Notes: a model not told the origin generated them from the letters alone. 10,549 nt of DNA from CAYQDF01 sp964416175 (GCA_964416175.1 CAYQDF010000109.1:1-10549); one strand, 5' to 3'; shown: positions 1 through 7,167, counted from the stretch's first letter. Numbers and translations are program-made.

Positions 1-928
1 ACCACTGGCAGGAATCCGGGATCGGAGGTGTGCGCTCCATCACCCACACCAGGGGCGACACATCCTCTTCTCCAATAGCCATGAATATGCGCGGCATGAG
101 AGGGAAGTGGAACCCCAGGTGGAATTCATCCCCGTTCCCGAAATACTGCCGAACATCTTGCGGCCACTGGTTGGCTTCGCATAGTAAGATTCGACCGGGA
201 TAGTTCTCGTCGACGAATTTCCGCAGGCGTTTCAAGTATGTGTGAGTCTCGGGCAGGTTCTCGCAATTCGTGCCTTCACGCTCGAACAGATACGGGACTG
301 CATCGGCGCGAAAGCCGTCCACACCGAGATTCAGCCAGAAACTAACGACGTTCAACATTTCGTCCTGGACGGCAGGATTATCGTAGTTCAAATCCGGCTG
401 GCAGGCGTAAAATCTGTGCCAATAATAGAGGCCGGCTTCTTCGTCAAACGTCCAGTTCGACGGTTCTGTGTCGAGAAAGATGATCCGTGTATCCGAATAT
501 TTCTGATCGGTATCGCTCCAGACGTAGTAGTCGCGGTACGGTGATTTAGGATCCAACCGGGCAGACTGAAACCAGGGGTGCTGGTCCGAGGTGTGATTGA
601 GTACCAGGTCGATGATCACACGCAGGCCACGGGCGTGGCTAGCATCCACGAAAGTCTTGAAATCCTCGAGGGTGCCCAGATCCGGGTGGACCTGGTAATA
701 ATCGGATACGTCGTACCCGTCATCGATGAGCGGTGAAGGGTAGAACGGCAGCAGCCAGATACAGTCAATCCCCAGGCTTTCAAGGTAATCCAGCCTGGAG
801 ACCAATCCCACGAAATCCCCGATACCGTCCCCATTCCCGTCTTTGAAGGTGCGCAAATTCAGCTCGTAAAATACGGCATTCTTATACCAGAGACCGTCTT
901 TCTGGGTGGTAATTATTCCATTCTTCAT
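1..928 (-). CDS. treS: Trehalose synthase / maltose alpha-D-glucosyltransferase TreS (GH13), 3' end beyond window
   Basis: It interconverts maltose and trehalose by intramolecular glucosyl transfer in the cytoplasm. I translated the region directly: 309 uninterrupted codons run from ATG at 928 to the left edge. The N-terminal half of the GH13 barrel is clear. It shows YELNLRTFKDGNGDGIGDF (about residues 21-39), YPSPLIDDGYDVSDYY (63-78), region I DLVLNHTSDQHPWF (107-120), region II GFRADAVP with nucleophile Asp209, and LLCEANQ with acid/base Glu251. TreS-specific stretches, including LFEREGTNCENLPETH (214-229) and HFPLMPRIFMA, separate it from ordinary alpha-glucosidases. The third catalytic Asp (NHDE) lies outside. 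TreS is about 550-600 residues, or about 1,100 when fused to maltokinase, so a fusion cannot be excluded. An in-frame TAG 9 nt upstream fixes 928 as the first possible ATG; the Shine-Dalgarno is weak. It lies 107 nt after the GH1 gene on the same strand, probably as the last visible member of the operon. Confidence 0.93.
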   Translation of the reverse strand, partial: MKNGIITTQKDGLWYKNAVFYELNLRTFKDGNGDGIGDFVGLVSRLDYLESLGIDCIWLLPFYPSPLIDDGYDVSDYYQVHPDLGTLEDFKTFVDASHARGLRVIIDLVLNHTSDQHPWFQSARLDPKSPYRDYYVWSDTDQKYSDTRIIFLDTEPSNWTFDEEAGLYYWHRFYACQPDLNYDNPAVQDEMLNVVSFWLNLGVDGFRADAVPYLFEREGTNCENLPETHTYLKRLRKFVDENYPGRILLCEANQWPQDVRQYFGNGDEFHLGFHFPLMPRIFMAIGEEDVSPLVWVMERTPPIPDSCQW

Positions 929-1035
929 AAATCGCTAACGAGGTTGAATTAGTTTATTCATACTCTGTATATTCATTCAAACGAAGGAGTGGTTGGAACT
1001 GATCGAAGGAAAGATTATGTATCTCAGAATCCAAC

Positions 1036-2385
1036 TCATACACAGATTCGATTGGAAGAGATCACGTCACTATACCAGTAGGCGCTCTCTTTCGGTACGC
1101 GGTTTTGGTTTTCATAATCGATATGCACCAACCCAAATCTTGGCCGATATCCTCTGTCCCACTCAAAATTATCTAAGATGCTCCAAACGAAATAACCACG
1201 TACATCTACTCCCGCCTGGATGGCAGCATAAACCGCCTGGAGGTGGGCGCGCAAATAATTAATCCTTCCCCAGTCGACTATCCGCCCTCTGCCATCCATT
1301 ACATCTTGAAAAGCACACCCATTTTCAGTGACATACAGTTTTTGTGGATGGTATCGTTGATGGATATCTATCAGCACCCTGGTCAGCCCACCTGGATAGA
1401 TCCCCCAACCCATTTCTGTCTGGCTCCACCCGGGTTCGGAAATTGGCTCTTGTTTTGCCCTGAGCAACGATCCGGTCAAGGAGAAAGAGACTTTTTCACC
1501 GCGATAATAATTGATCCCCAGTAAGTCGATTGGCTGATTGATGATCTCAAGATCTCCGGAAATTATTACCGGTCGATGGGCGCCGATCCAGCTAAACAGT
1601 TCGTCTGGATAGGTTCCTTTGATCACGGGATCAAGGAATAAATCCCTGACTTGACTGGTTACCCTCTGCCAGGCTGCAACGTCCTCTGGCCGATCAGTGG
1701 CGGGCAGATAATGGTTGATGTCGACGACCAATCCGATCTCTCCAGGATAACCACCCTGACGGAAGAGCTGGACGGTCCTGCCGTGCGCCAGCAAGAGGTG
1801 GTGGACGGCCTGATAAGCCTGGGTGTAGTCGCAGATCCCTGGCGCATGGAGGCCTGATCCATATCCCAGGAATGCGATCACCCAGGGTTCGTTGTGAGTG
1901 ATCCAACGGCGTACTCTGTCTCCCAACCGATCAAATATCTGGCGAGCGTAGTCAGAAAACCAATCTACACTTTCGCGATTTGGCCACCCTCCCTTTTCCA
2001 TGAGCGCCTGTGGATAATCCCAATGGTTCAATGCAACGACGGGTAAGATCCCTTTGTCCAAAAGGCTGTCAACTAATCGGTCGTAGAACCCCAATCCCTT
2101 CGGGTTACACCGTCCTGTTCCCTCCGGCAACACACGCGGCCAGGAGATTGAAAACCGGTAGAACCGGATACCAAGATCTGCCATTAATGTGATATCTTCT
2201 TCAAAGCGGTGGTAGTGATCGCAAGCAACGTCGCCTGTATCTCCACTGGCGATCCGATAAGGCAGGTGCGTGAAACGATCCCAGATGCTCTCTCCTTTGC
2301 CATCCTCATTCCAGGCGCCTTCAATTTGATACGCGGATGTCGCCACACCCCACGTAAAACCCTCAGGAAAATTGATTTCTGCCAT
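1036..2385 (-). CDS. GH1 family beta-glucosidase
   Basis: A cytoplasmic retaining glycosidase (449 residues, the usual GH1 length, no signal peptide) expected to hydrolyse beta-glucosides such as cellobiose, possibly beta-galactosides. Family signatures are complete. They are the N-terminal FPEGFTWGVATSAYQIEGA (residues 6-24, with sugar-binding Gln20), HWD at 121-123, THNEPW at 163-168 with acid/base Glu166, INYY at 291-294, YVTENG at 351-356 with nucleophile Glu354, and DNFEW at 405-409, where Glu408 normally contacts sugar hydroxyls. A small oddity is LNHWDYP where most members have LYHWDLP. The start at 2385 is supported by the canonical N-terminus; no good ribosome site is visible. It begins 13 nt after the stop of the small membrane protein, so translation is probably coupled. 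A beta-glucosidase in an otherwise alpha-glucoside operon suggests a mixed or dual substrate range. Exact substrate cannot be read from sequence. Confidence 0.95.
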   Translation of the reverse strand: MAEINFPEGFTWGVATSAYQIEGAWNEDGKGESIWDRFTHLPYRIASGDTGDVACDHYHRFEEDITLMADLGIRFYRFSISWPRVLPEGTGRCNPKGLGFYDRLVDSLLDKGILPVVALNHWDYPQALMEKGGWPNRESVDWFSDYARQIFDRLGDRVRRWITHNEPWVIAFLGYGSGLHAPGICDYTQAYQAVHHLLLAHGRTVQLFRQGGYPGEIGLVVDINHYLPATDRPEDVAAWQRVTSQVRDLFLDPVIKGTYPDELFSWIGAHRPVIISGDLEIINQPIDLLGINYYRGEKVSFSLTGSLLRAKQEPISEPGWSQTEMGWGIYPGGLTRVLIDIHQRYHPQKLYVTENGCAFQDVMDGRGRIVDWGRINYLRAHLQAVYAAIQAGVDVRGYFVWSILDNFEWDRGYRPRFGLVHIDYENQNRVPKESAYWYSDVISSNRICV

Positions 2386-2398
2386 GTCTGTTATTCTG

Positions 2399-2890
2399 TT
2401 ATTGATCTTCTCTTTTCTTCGGGTATCTCATTAACAGGATCATTGCAGTTCCTGTGAACAGGCCAGCCATAGTACCGGTCAGGAATAATCCGGGGAGCAG
2501 GGTGAGGCCCGTCGTCCAACCAACTATGCTGAACACTATCCACCAGCCGGACCACTCTACTTTATTCCTCATTAATATCCATTGAGAGATCCCGGTCGTT
2601 CCCCCCATGATCGGGCCTGTGAAGAGTTCCAACTCTGTGGGCAACATTCCAACCACGATCGCAGATCCGAAAATCCAACCCGCCGTCGTCGCAAGGATCC
2701 ATTGCCAGGGATTATCGATGTGGTTCTTTAAGACCATCGATTGCATGATTCCGAGTGCAATGCCAATCGTTACGATCGACAGGTCTGGAAGCAGATACCT
2801 CCCGAGCACCCAGCCCAGCGTTGTTGCCATGATCCAATAGAACCAGAGCGGCCAATCTATCGATGCAGATTTAATGACTTGCGGGGGCAT
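2399..2890 (-). CDS. Small multi-pass membrane protein with three tandem tryptophan/glycine repeats, function unknown
   Basis: I cannot name a function. The 163-residue product is almost entirely hydrophobic and consists of three diverged copies of a two-helix unit, starting near residues 17, 62 and 116. Each unit opens with a variant of W-x-x-ATT-x-GW-x-x-G (FYWIMATTLGWVLG, WQWILATTAGWIFG, WWIVFSIVGWTTG). It then has a Leu-Pro turn (LLP, MLP, LLP) and a small-residue-rich helix ending in a basic patch (VLKNH, LMRNK, LMRYPKK). I predict about six membrane segments and a charged tail KKREDQ. Proteins of this style are, from memory, common and uncharacterised in Chloroflexi and Cyanobacteria. 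No signal peptide cleavage site is evident. ATG at 2890 has only a distant AGAGGG. The gene lies 119 nt after the second permease and 13 nt before the GH1 gene, so it is probably expressed with the sugar genes. The repeat pattern argues that it is a real gene. Confidence 0.8.
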   Translation of the reverse strand: MPPQVIKSASIDWPLWFYWIMATTLGWVLGRYLLPDLSIVTIGIALGIMQSMVLKNHIDNPWQWILATTAGWIFGSAIVVGMLPTELELFTGPIMGGTTGISQWILMRNKVEWSGWWIVFSIVGWTTGLTLLPGLFLTGTMAGLFTGTAMILLMRYPKKREDQ

Positions 2891-3009
2891 GAAGCAATTG
2901 AGAACCCTCTGGTTTTCCTGATTCCGACTTCTTTGTGGTCAGAATGTTCCCGCCATCCTTATCGAACTGATTCAACGATGGGACTCTGGTTGGATTATTG
3001 TCGCGTTGA

Positions 3010-4107
3010 TTATCCCTTGACCGATCCGGCAAGTAAGCCACGCACAAAGTACCGTTGCAAAGAGAAGAACACCATCAAGGGCAGGATCATCGTGACAAAT
3101 GCGCCTGCGGTAAGCAAATGCCAGTCGCTGCCGAAGGTGCCCGTCAGATCTGCCAGCCGTTGAGTGACTACTTTAAAAGTTGGATCGGTGCCGAGGAATA
3201 CAAGTGCAACCAGATAATCGTTCCATACCCAGAGGAACTGGAAGATTGCAAAGGAGGCCAATGCAGGGACGGATAACGGAAGCACAAGCCTGAGAAAAAC
3301 TGTAAAATGGGAAGCTCCGTCGATGAAAGCTGATTCGAGTGTCTCTCTGGGAAGAGTACTGATATAGTTAAACAACAGGTAAGTGGCAAGCGCCAGGCCG
3401 AATCCCGTGTGGGCGAGCCAAACGGCCAGGAACGTGCCGTTCAACCCCAGACTGTTGTAGTCACGAAGGATGGGGACCAGGGCGATTTGAAGGGGGACAA
3501 CGATTAACCCAACCACCATGATAAAAAAGATCTTCCGTCCAGGAAAGTTCATCCAGGCGAAACCATATGCAGCAAACGCGGCGATCAGGATAGGGATGAT
3601 CGTTGAAGGGATCGAGACAGCGAGGCTATTGAAGAAAGCCTGCGACATATCCTGGCCTGGTACTGTTTCTACGGTGCCGTCTGGGCGGGTGATCTGTGCT
3701 GAGCTGCCCAGGAGTACCTGTTTGTAGTTATCCAGGGTGAAATTCCAGGAAACGATCCATTGCCGCTCTTGAACCTCGATCCGACCCAAGCGACGATTGC
3801 CGATCCAGGTGACGCGGGTACTGCCGTCCGGTGATTGCAGACCTGCCCGCAGCTCTTCGAAAGTCCCGCGGACACCTTCGACTTCCATCACGCCCTGGGG
3901 ATCCAGGCCCAGCTCCCTGGGATCGAATACAGCGGTTGTCACCCAGTCACGGTGAGGAAGTATGGTCCACCACCCGCTAGTCTGAATATCGAAGCGGTTT
4001 CTAAATGAGGAAATAAACAGGCCGACCGTCGGGATGCTCCAGACGATGACGATGATCAACAACGCCAGATTGACAAGCAGTTTTCCAGTCCAAGGTTTCC
4101 CTTTCAT
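3010..4107 (-). CDS. aglG: ABC sugar transporter permease, AglG/MalG type, with large extracytoplasmic insertion
   Basis: One of two membrane subunits of a CUT1 sugar importer in the cytoplasmic membrane (365 residues). The reading frame is open further upstream, but ATG at 4107 is the likely start. It overlaps the stop of the preceding permease gene (ATGA, 4 nt), has GGAGG 10 nt upstream, and gives the canonical MalG-like beginning with a helix at about residues 9-33. A soluble stretch of about 120 residues (36-156) follows, then five further helices. The EAA loop that docks the ATPase is visible at about 252-278 (LPRETLESAFIDGAS then LPL). Typical MalG proteins are about 280-300 residues; the extra length is the extracytoplasmic loop, a feature I associate with alpha-glucoside permease AglG. 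That and the AglF-like partner make an alpha-glucoside substrate the best guess, but substrate is inferred from context only. No ATPase gene is present in the window. Confidence 0.88.
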   Translation of the reverse strand: MKGKPWTGKLLVNLALLIIVIVWSIPTVGLFISSFRNRFDIQTSGWWTILPHRDWVTTAVFDPRELGLDPQGVMEVEGVRGTFEELRAGLQSPDGSTRVTWIGNRRLGRIEVQERQWIVSWNFTLDNYKQVLLGSSAQITRPDGTVETVPGQDMSQAFFNSLAVSIPSTIIPILIAAFAAYGFAWMNFPGRKIFFIMVVGLIVVPLQIALVPILRDYNSLGLNGTFLAVWLAHTGFGLALATYLLFNYISTLPRETLESAFIDGASHFTVFLRLVLPLSVPALASFAIFQFLWVWNDYLVALVFLGTDPTFKVVTQRLADLTGTFGSDWHLLTAGAFVTMILPLMVFFSLQRYFVRGLLAGSVKG

Positions 4108-5273
4108 TTTAGAAATGCCTCCTGTTCCCTGAACTGCCTCAGATTGTAGATCATCACTGGAATTACAGTGAGCAGCAGGATGATGGCGATCGTTGAGCCA
4201 TAGCCCGAGTTTCGGGCTGTAAAGGACTGGCGATAGAATTGTGTAGCGATCACGTGAGTCCCAAACTGTCCACCGGTCATCACCCAGACCACGTCGAAAA
4301 TTTTCAATGTAAATATTATTATGGTCGTCCACACGGTGATGATTGTGCCCAGTATGTAGGGGATCATGATTCTGAAGAATACCTGGATCTCCGTCGCTCC
4401 ATCCACCCGGGAAGCTTCCAATATTTCATCTGGGATGCTTTTCAATGCAGACGAGAATAAAACCATGGCATAGCCGGTCTGGAGCCAGATCACGATCAGG
4501 ATCAAGAACAGATTGTTCCACGGGATGATCGCAGCCCATTTATCCCATGGATGAGGGCTTCCGCCAAGTGCAACTGTGATCGCGTTAAGCACGCCGATTT
4601 GCGTCGATCCTGCTGGTTTGACTTCATACATAAAATTCCAGATGACACCAGCGCCAACGAACGAGATGGCCATCGGTAAAAAAATGAGAGATTTCGATAC
4701 TCTTTCGAAGCTGCTCCGATCTGCCAGGACAGCAACCAGCAAGCCGAGCGTCACTGATAACGTGCTGCCGAAAACGATCCACATTAAATTATTACGGAGC
4801 GCTTCTTGAAGCAATCTTTCAGTAAATACTGCCACGTAGTTATTCAAACCGACGAAAGCATCAGAGGCGAAGGATTGAAAGAAGCCGACCCCGGATGGCG
4901 GGCCATCCCGACCAAAGAGGCTCAGGTAGAAAGTCCTCAGCGAAGGGAGGGCAAGATACCAGACAAGGATTGCGATCGCAGGACCTACGAAGACAAATGG
5001 CTGCAATCTCTGAGTCCATATGTCTGGCAGGCGTTCAACGATTCCGTTAAACACCCAGTAGAGAAGGGCAACACCTCCTACTCCCCACAAGATCGCCACC
5101 AATGCCACGACCCACTTCGGTGCATTGGTATCTCTAAGAAAAATAAAACCGTAATATATGACCGCAAAGGCGAGAATCGGGATGATAACGGCCAGAAACA
5201 TGCGAGCTAACCACGCTAAGAACCTGGCGGGGATGCTGCCATCCTGTCTTTCGATCGTTTCAACCTTGATCAT
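4104..5273 (-). CDS. aglF: ABC sugar transporter permease, AglF/MalF type
   Basis: Membrane subunit partner of the downstream permease in a CUT1 importer (389 residues). About eight hydrophobic segments are visible, near residues 23-46, 54-77, 92-113, 160-184, 195-215, 250-275, 303-323 and 357-378, as in MalF. The conserved EAA loop is at 281-305 (PDEILEASRVDGATEIQVFF, then IP). Stretches such as FLPMAISFVGAGVIWNFMY, IWLQTGYAMVLFSSALK and FDVVWVMTGGQFGTHVIATQ recall AglF of alpha-glucoside systems. The first two helices form an N-terminal extension before the usual permease core. The start at 5273 is well fixed by AAGGAGG 7 nt upstream. The TGA stop overlaps the ATG of the next permease gene, so the two subunits are probably made in equal amounts by translational coupling. 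The 241 nt separating it from the binding-protein gene carry two inverted repeats. Confidence 0.9.
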   Translation of the reverse strand: MIKVETIERQDGSIPARFLAWLARMFLAVIIPILAFAVIYYGFIFLRDTNAPKWVVALVAILWGVGGVALLYWVFNGIVERLPDIWTQRLQPFVFVGPAIAILVWYLALPSLRTFYLSLFGRDGPPSGVGFFQSFASDAFVGLNNYVAVFTERLLQEALRNNLMWIVFGSTLSVTLGLLVAVLADRSSFERVSKSLIFLPMAISFVGAGVIWNFMYEVKPAGSTQIGVLNAITVALGGSPHPWDKWAAIIPWNNLFLILIVIWLQTGYAMVLFSSALKSIPDEILEASRVDGATEIQVFFRIMIPYILGTIITVWTTIIIFTLKIFDVVWVMTGGQFGTHVIATQFYRQSFTARNSGYGSTIAIILLLTVIPVMIYNLRQFREQEAFLK

Positions 5274-5280
5274 GGGATCG

Positions 5281-5287
5281 CCTCCTT
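5281..5287 (-). promoter_or_regulatory. Consensus Shine-Dalgarno of the AglF-like permease gene
   Basis: AAGGAGG on the minus strand, 7 nt before the ATG at 5273. It is one of the best ribosome sites in the window and settles the permease start. It sits 14 nt downstream of a long inverted repeat, whose folding could influence access to it. Confidence 0.85.
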
Positions 5288-5301
5288 ATGGATTTTTACC
5301 T

Positions 5302-5369
5302 GGCTGTATGAGGGGAGACGGGTGAAGGTGGATCTGGGCGGGAGAAATGAGGATTCTCTTCATACAGCC
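5302..5369 (-). repeat. Perfect 10-bp inverted repeat upstream of the permease ribosome site
   Basis: Arms GGCTGTATGA (minus strand 5369-5360) and TCATACAGCC (5311-5302) are exactly complementary, with 48 nt between them. In the transcript this would form a 10-bp stem closing a large loop, in which GAGAA/TTCTC could form a smaller inner stem. It ends 14 nt before the permease Shine-Dalgarno. Possible roles are mRNA stability, attenuation or a protein-bound element. The complementarity is seen; folding and function are inference. Confidence 0.5.
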
Positions 5370-5455
5370 GCATTCAGGGAAGTTATTCTTTAAGATCCGC
5401 ACCGGGCTTATCTTCGTCTTTTGTCAGGTTTCCTCTGGTAGAAAACATATTTATT

Positions 5456-5495
5456 CAAGGCTGCCAGCCTTTTCCGATTGAGGCTGGCAGCCTTG
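5456..5495 (-). promoter_or_regulatory. 15-bp perfect stem-loop after the binding-protein gene
   Basis: Bases 5456-5470 and 5481-5495 are perfect reverse complements (arm CAAGGCTGCCAGCCT, 10-nt loop). The stem begins 19 nt after the TGA of the binding-protein gene. It is GC-rich, but no U-run follows in the minus-strand transcript (it continues AATAAATATG), so it is not a classical intrinsic terminator. By analogy with structures between malE and malF, it probably protects the 3' end of the binding-protein mRNA or partially stops transcription, favouring binding protein over permeases. The hairpin is certain as sequence; the role is inferred. Confidence 0.75.
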
Positions 5496-5514
5496 CTTTA
5501 AATTACTATTCTGA

Positions 5515-6996
5515 TCACGGCCAGGAAGCGTCGATCTCTGCGAGCACCGTATCCAGGTCCGCAGTGCCGCTAACGTAATCGACCATGCCGCTCCAGAAGG
5601 AGCCCGAGCCGACTTCAGCTGGCATCAAGTCGGAGGCATCAAAACGGAAGCTCGTTGATTGGGCAACCAGCTCGGCGATGCCGCGCTCGAGATCGACACC
5701 GTACATCTCAGGCGAAGCGGTCTGATGCGCAGCCAACGCGCCGCCGTTCTGGAGCCAGCCGGACGCGGATTCCGGGATGGTGAAGTACTCCATCAAAGCT
5801 CGAACCTCAGGCCGATCGACAAACATAGTCATGATGTCGCCCGCAACCAGGAAGGGCCGTCCGTATTGTTCATCGACCGGAGGCAGGTAGAAGAAGTCAT
5901 AATCTACGCCTGCCTGAGCTCCCTCTGGGAAGAACCCGGTGATGAAATTCCCCTGCCGGTGCAGCCAGCAACCAGGCGGATCTTCAAACATGGGCGATGG
6001 GGCGTCACCGAAGTAGGTCGAGACGATGGTATCCGTACCACCGAACACATAATCCGGGTTGAACCAGATCTCGCTCCAGGTCTCGATGGCGCGCTTCACC
6101 TCTGGCGAGGAGAAGGGCAGTTCCCCGCGCACCCAGGCATCATAATTCTCAAGCGAGGTGGTGCGCAGCATTAAATCTTCGGTCCAGTCCGTTGCCGGCC
6201 AGCCGGTTGCAGCCTGAGACTCGATGCCAATGCACCAGGCGGTATCGCCATCATCGGCAATCGTCTGGGTGAGGTCGAGCAGTTCTTGCCAGGTCGTAGG
6301 TATGGTGTATCCAGCTGCATCGAAATCATCTTTGGGATACCAGACCAGGCTCTTCCCATTGAATCGATGCCAGACACCTCCAGTCATCGGCGAACCATCC
6401 GGTCCCGCTACCGTTCCCATGTCCAACCAGCTCTGATTGTACTGCTGCGTCAACCACTCCTGGGAGATCCAGGTCGTGGGATCGATCAGGTGACCCTGGC
6501 GGGCGAAGTTTCCCACTGCGCCCGGCTGTGGGAAGTCGGCAATATCGGGCGGATCGCCAGCGTCAACTGCGATGGAGATACGACCTTCGAACTCTTTATC
6601 GCCGATGTAATTGACTGTGATCCCTGTTGCATCCATGAACGCCTGCATAGACTCCATGAAGCGGATGTCGTCCGGGTTGGTGAACGGGCCATCGACGGTC
6701 ACTGTGGTGCCTGCGAACTCCCCAGTCAGCGCTCTCTCAAGGTAACCACCCGGCATTACAGGGAAGGGGGCTTCGGTTGGCGCCTCAGTCTCAGCCGGTT
6801 CCTCGGTCATCACCTCGGTTTCGGCAGGCTCTTCAGTCATCACCTCGGTTTCTGCTGGTTCTTCGGTCATGACTTCCGTCTCTTCGGGCGGGGGGGCTTC
6901 GGTTGTCGCTGGTGCGGCTGGTGCACAGGCTGCAAGGATAAGCGCGCCAGCCAGGACAAGACTTGCGACGACCCAAAGTGAATTTTTCTTCTTCAT
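5515..6996 (-). CDS. aglE: ABC sugar transporter substrate-binding lipoprotein (CUT1, AglE/MalE-like)
   Basis: Extracytoplasmic sugar receptor of the importer (493 residues). A lipoprotein signal is clear: MKKK, a hydrophobic core and lipobox LAAC with the modified Cys24. A low-complexity Ala/Pro/Thr/Glu tether (about 25-78) contains three copies of a 10-residue repeat. The globular part starts near residue 84 and has the usual CUT1 binding-protein pattern: an early FMESMQAFMDATGITVNYIG strand-helix unit, DPPDIADFPQPGAVGNFARQGHLIDPT, a central TTWQELLDLTQTIADDG and many Trp/Tyr residues suited to sugar stacking. AAGGAGA lies just before the ATG at 6996, supporting the start. It follows the GH13 gene after 295 nt and precedes the permeases after 241 nt, so it may have its own promoter. 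Assignment to AglE rests on the Agl-like permeases and adjacent alpha-glucosidase more than on binding-site residues, so maltose, trehalose, sucrose or other glucosides remain possible. Confidence 0.9.
   Translation of the reverse strand: MKKKNSLWVVASLVLAGALILAACAPAAPATTEAPPPEETEVMTEEPAETEVMTEEPAETEVMTEEPAETEAPTEAPFPVMPGGYLERALTGEFAGTTVTVDGPFTNPDDIRFMESMQAFMDATGITVNYIGDKEFEGRISIAVDAGDPPDIADFPQPGAVGNFARQGHLIDPTTWISQEWLTQQYNQSWLDMGTVAGPDGSPMTGGVWHRFNGKSLVWYPKDDFDAAGYTIPTTWQELLDLTQTIADDGDTAWCIGIESQAATGWPATDWTEDLMLRTTSLENYDAWVRGELPFSSPEVKRAIETWSEIWFNPDYVFGGTDTIVSTYFGDAPSPMFEDPPGCWLHRQGNFITGFFPEGAQAGVDYDFFYLPPVDEQYGRPFLVAGDIMTMFVDRPEVRALMEYFTIPESASGWLQNGGALAAHQTASPEMYGVDLERGIAELVAQSTSFRFDASDLMPAEVGSGSFWSGMVDYVSGTADLDTVLAEIDASWP
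6790..6879 (-). repeat. Three tandem 30-bp units encoding the binding-protein tether
   Basis: Three consecutive 30-nt units encode TEVMTEEPAE three times (residues 40-69), followed by a degenerate TEAPTEAP. The units differ at several mostly synonymous positions, so they are not a fresh duplication. The acidic repeat lies between the lipid anchor and the sugar-binding domain and probably serves as a flexible spacer whose length can change by slippage or recombination. Confidence 0.9.
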
Positions 6997-7122
6997 TCCA
7001 ATCTCCTTTTCCTGAATTCGTTCAAAGTGAAGTGGATTTGACTCAAAATTATTGGCGCTTATTTTGTATTGTTTTTACACCTCCTTTTTTTCTTCTTGTG
7101 TAATTCCGCTGCTGTCTAATCC

Positions 7123-7139
7123 ACCAGTTCTCTACTGGT
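7123..7139. promoter_or_regulatory. Palindrome ACCAGT-N5-ACTGGT, candidate operator
   Basis: Six-base arms with a 5-nt centre, about 130 nt upstream of the binding-protein start. It could be a dimeric regulator site or a weak hairpin. It is unlike the operators in front of lacI, so a second regulator would be needed. Confidence 0.25.
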
Positions 7140-7156
7140 TACGATTTGCCGGGGCA

Positions 7157-7167
7157 GCGAAATTCGC
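7157..7167. promoter_or_regulatory. 11-bp palindrome GCGAAATTCGC, candidate operator
   Basis: Arms GCGAA and TTCGC around a single central base. The one-base centre excludes an RNA hairpin, so if functional it would be a DNA-binding site. It may be chance. Confidence 0.2.

Noticed and set aside
242..544. A 100-codon plus-strand ORF at the left edge.
   Set aside because: It lies antisense to the TreS coding sequence, which has all GH13 motifs.
4108..4332. N-terminal extension of the second permease reading frame to an ATG at 4332.
   Set aside because: It would overlap the other permease gene by 229 nt, encodes no family-like sequence, and the ATG at 4107 has a good ribosome site and canonical N-terminus.
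5383..5448. A 21-codon minus-strand ORF (MFSTRGNLTKDED...) in the gap between binding-protein and permease genes.
   Set aside because: No Shine-Dalgarno, no recognisable features and length within chance expectation; it begins just after the stem-loop but nothing supports translation.
5456..5495. Calling the 15-bp stem-loop a rho-independent terminator.
   Set aside because: No U-run follows on either strand and the permease genes downstream need to be transcribed.
6286..6981. A 231-codon plus-strand ORF antisense to the binding-protein gene.
   Set aside because: It mirrors the coding strand of a clear gene; its repeats (HHLGF etc.) come from the tether repeat, and no ribosome site or family pattern is present.
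6993..7043. A TTG-started leader ORF of about 16 codons whose stop overlaps the binding-protein ATG.
   Set aside because: It has no ribosome site at a usable distance; the orphan Shine-Dalgarno is too far upstream.
7075..7103. GTGTAA/TTACAC inverted arms as a third copy of the lacI operator, or as a -35/-10 pair.
   Set aside because: The half-sites face the wrong way and are 17 nt apart instead of 4; as promoter hexamers they match the consensus poorly.
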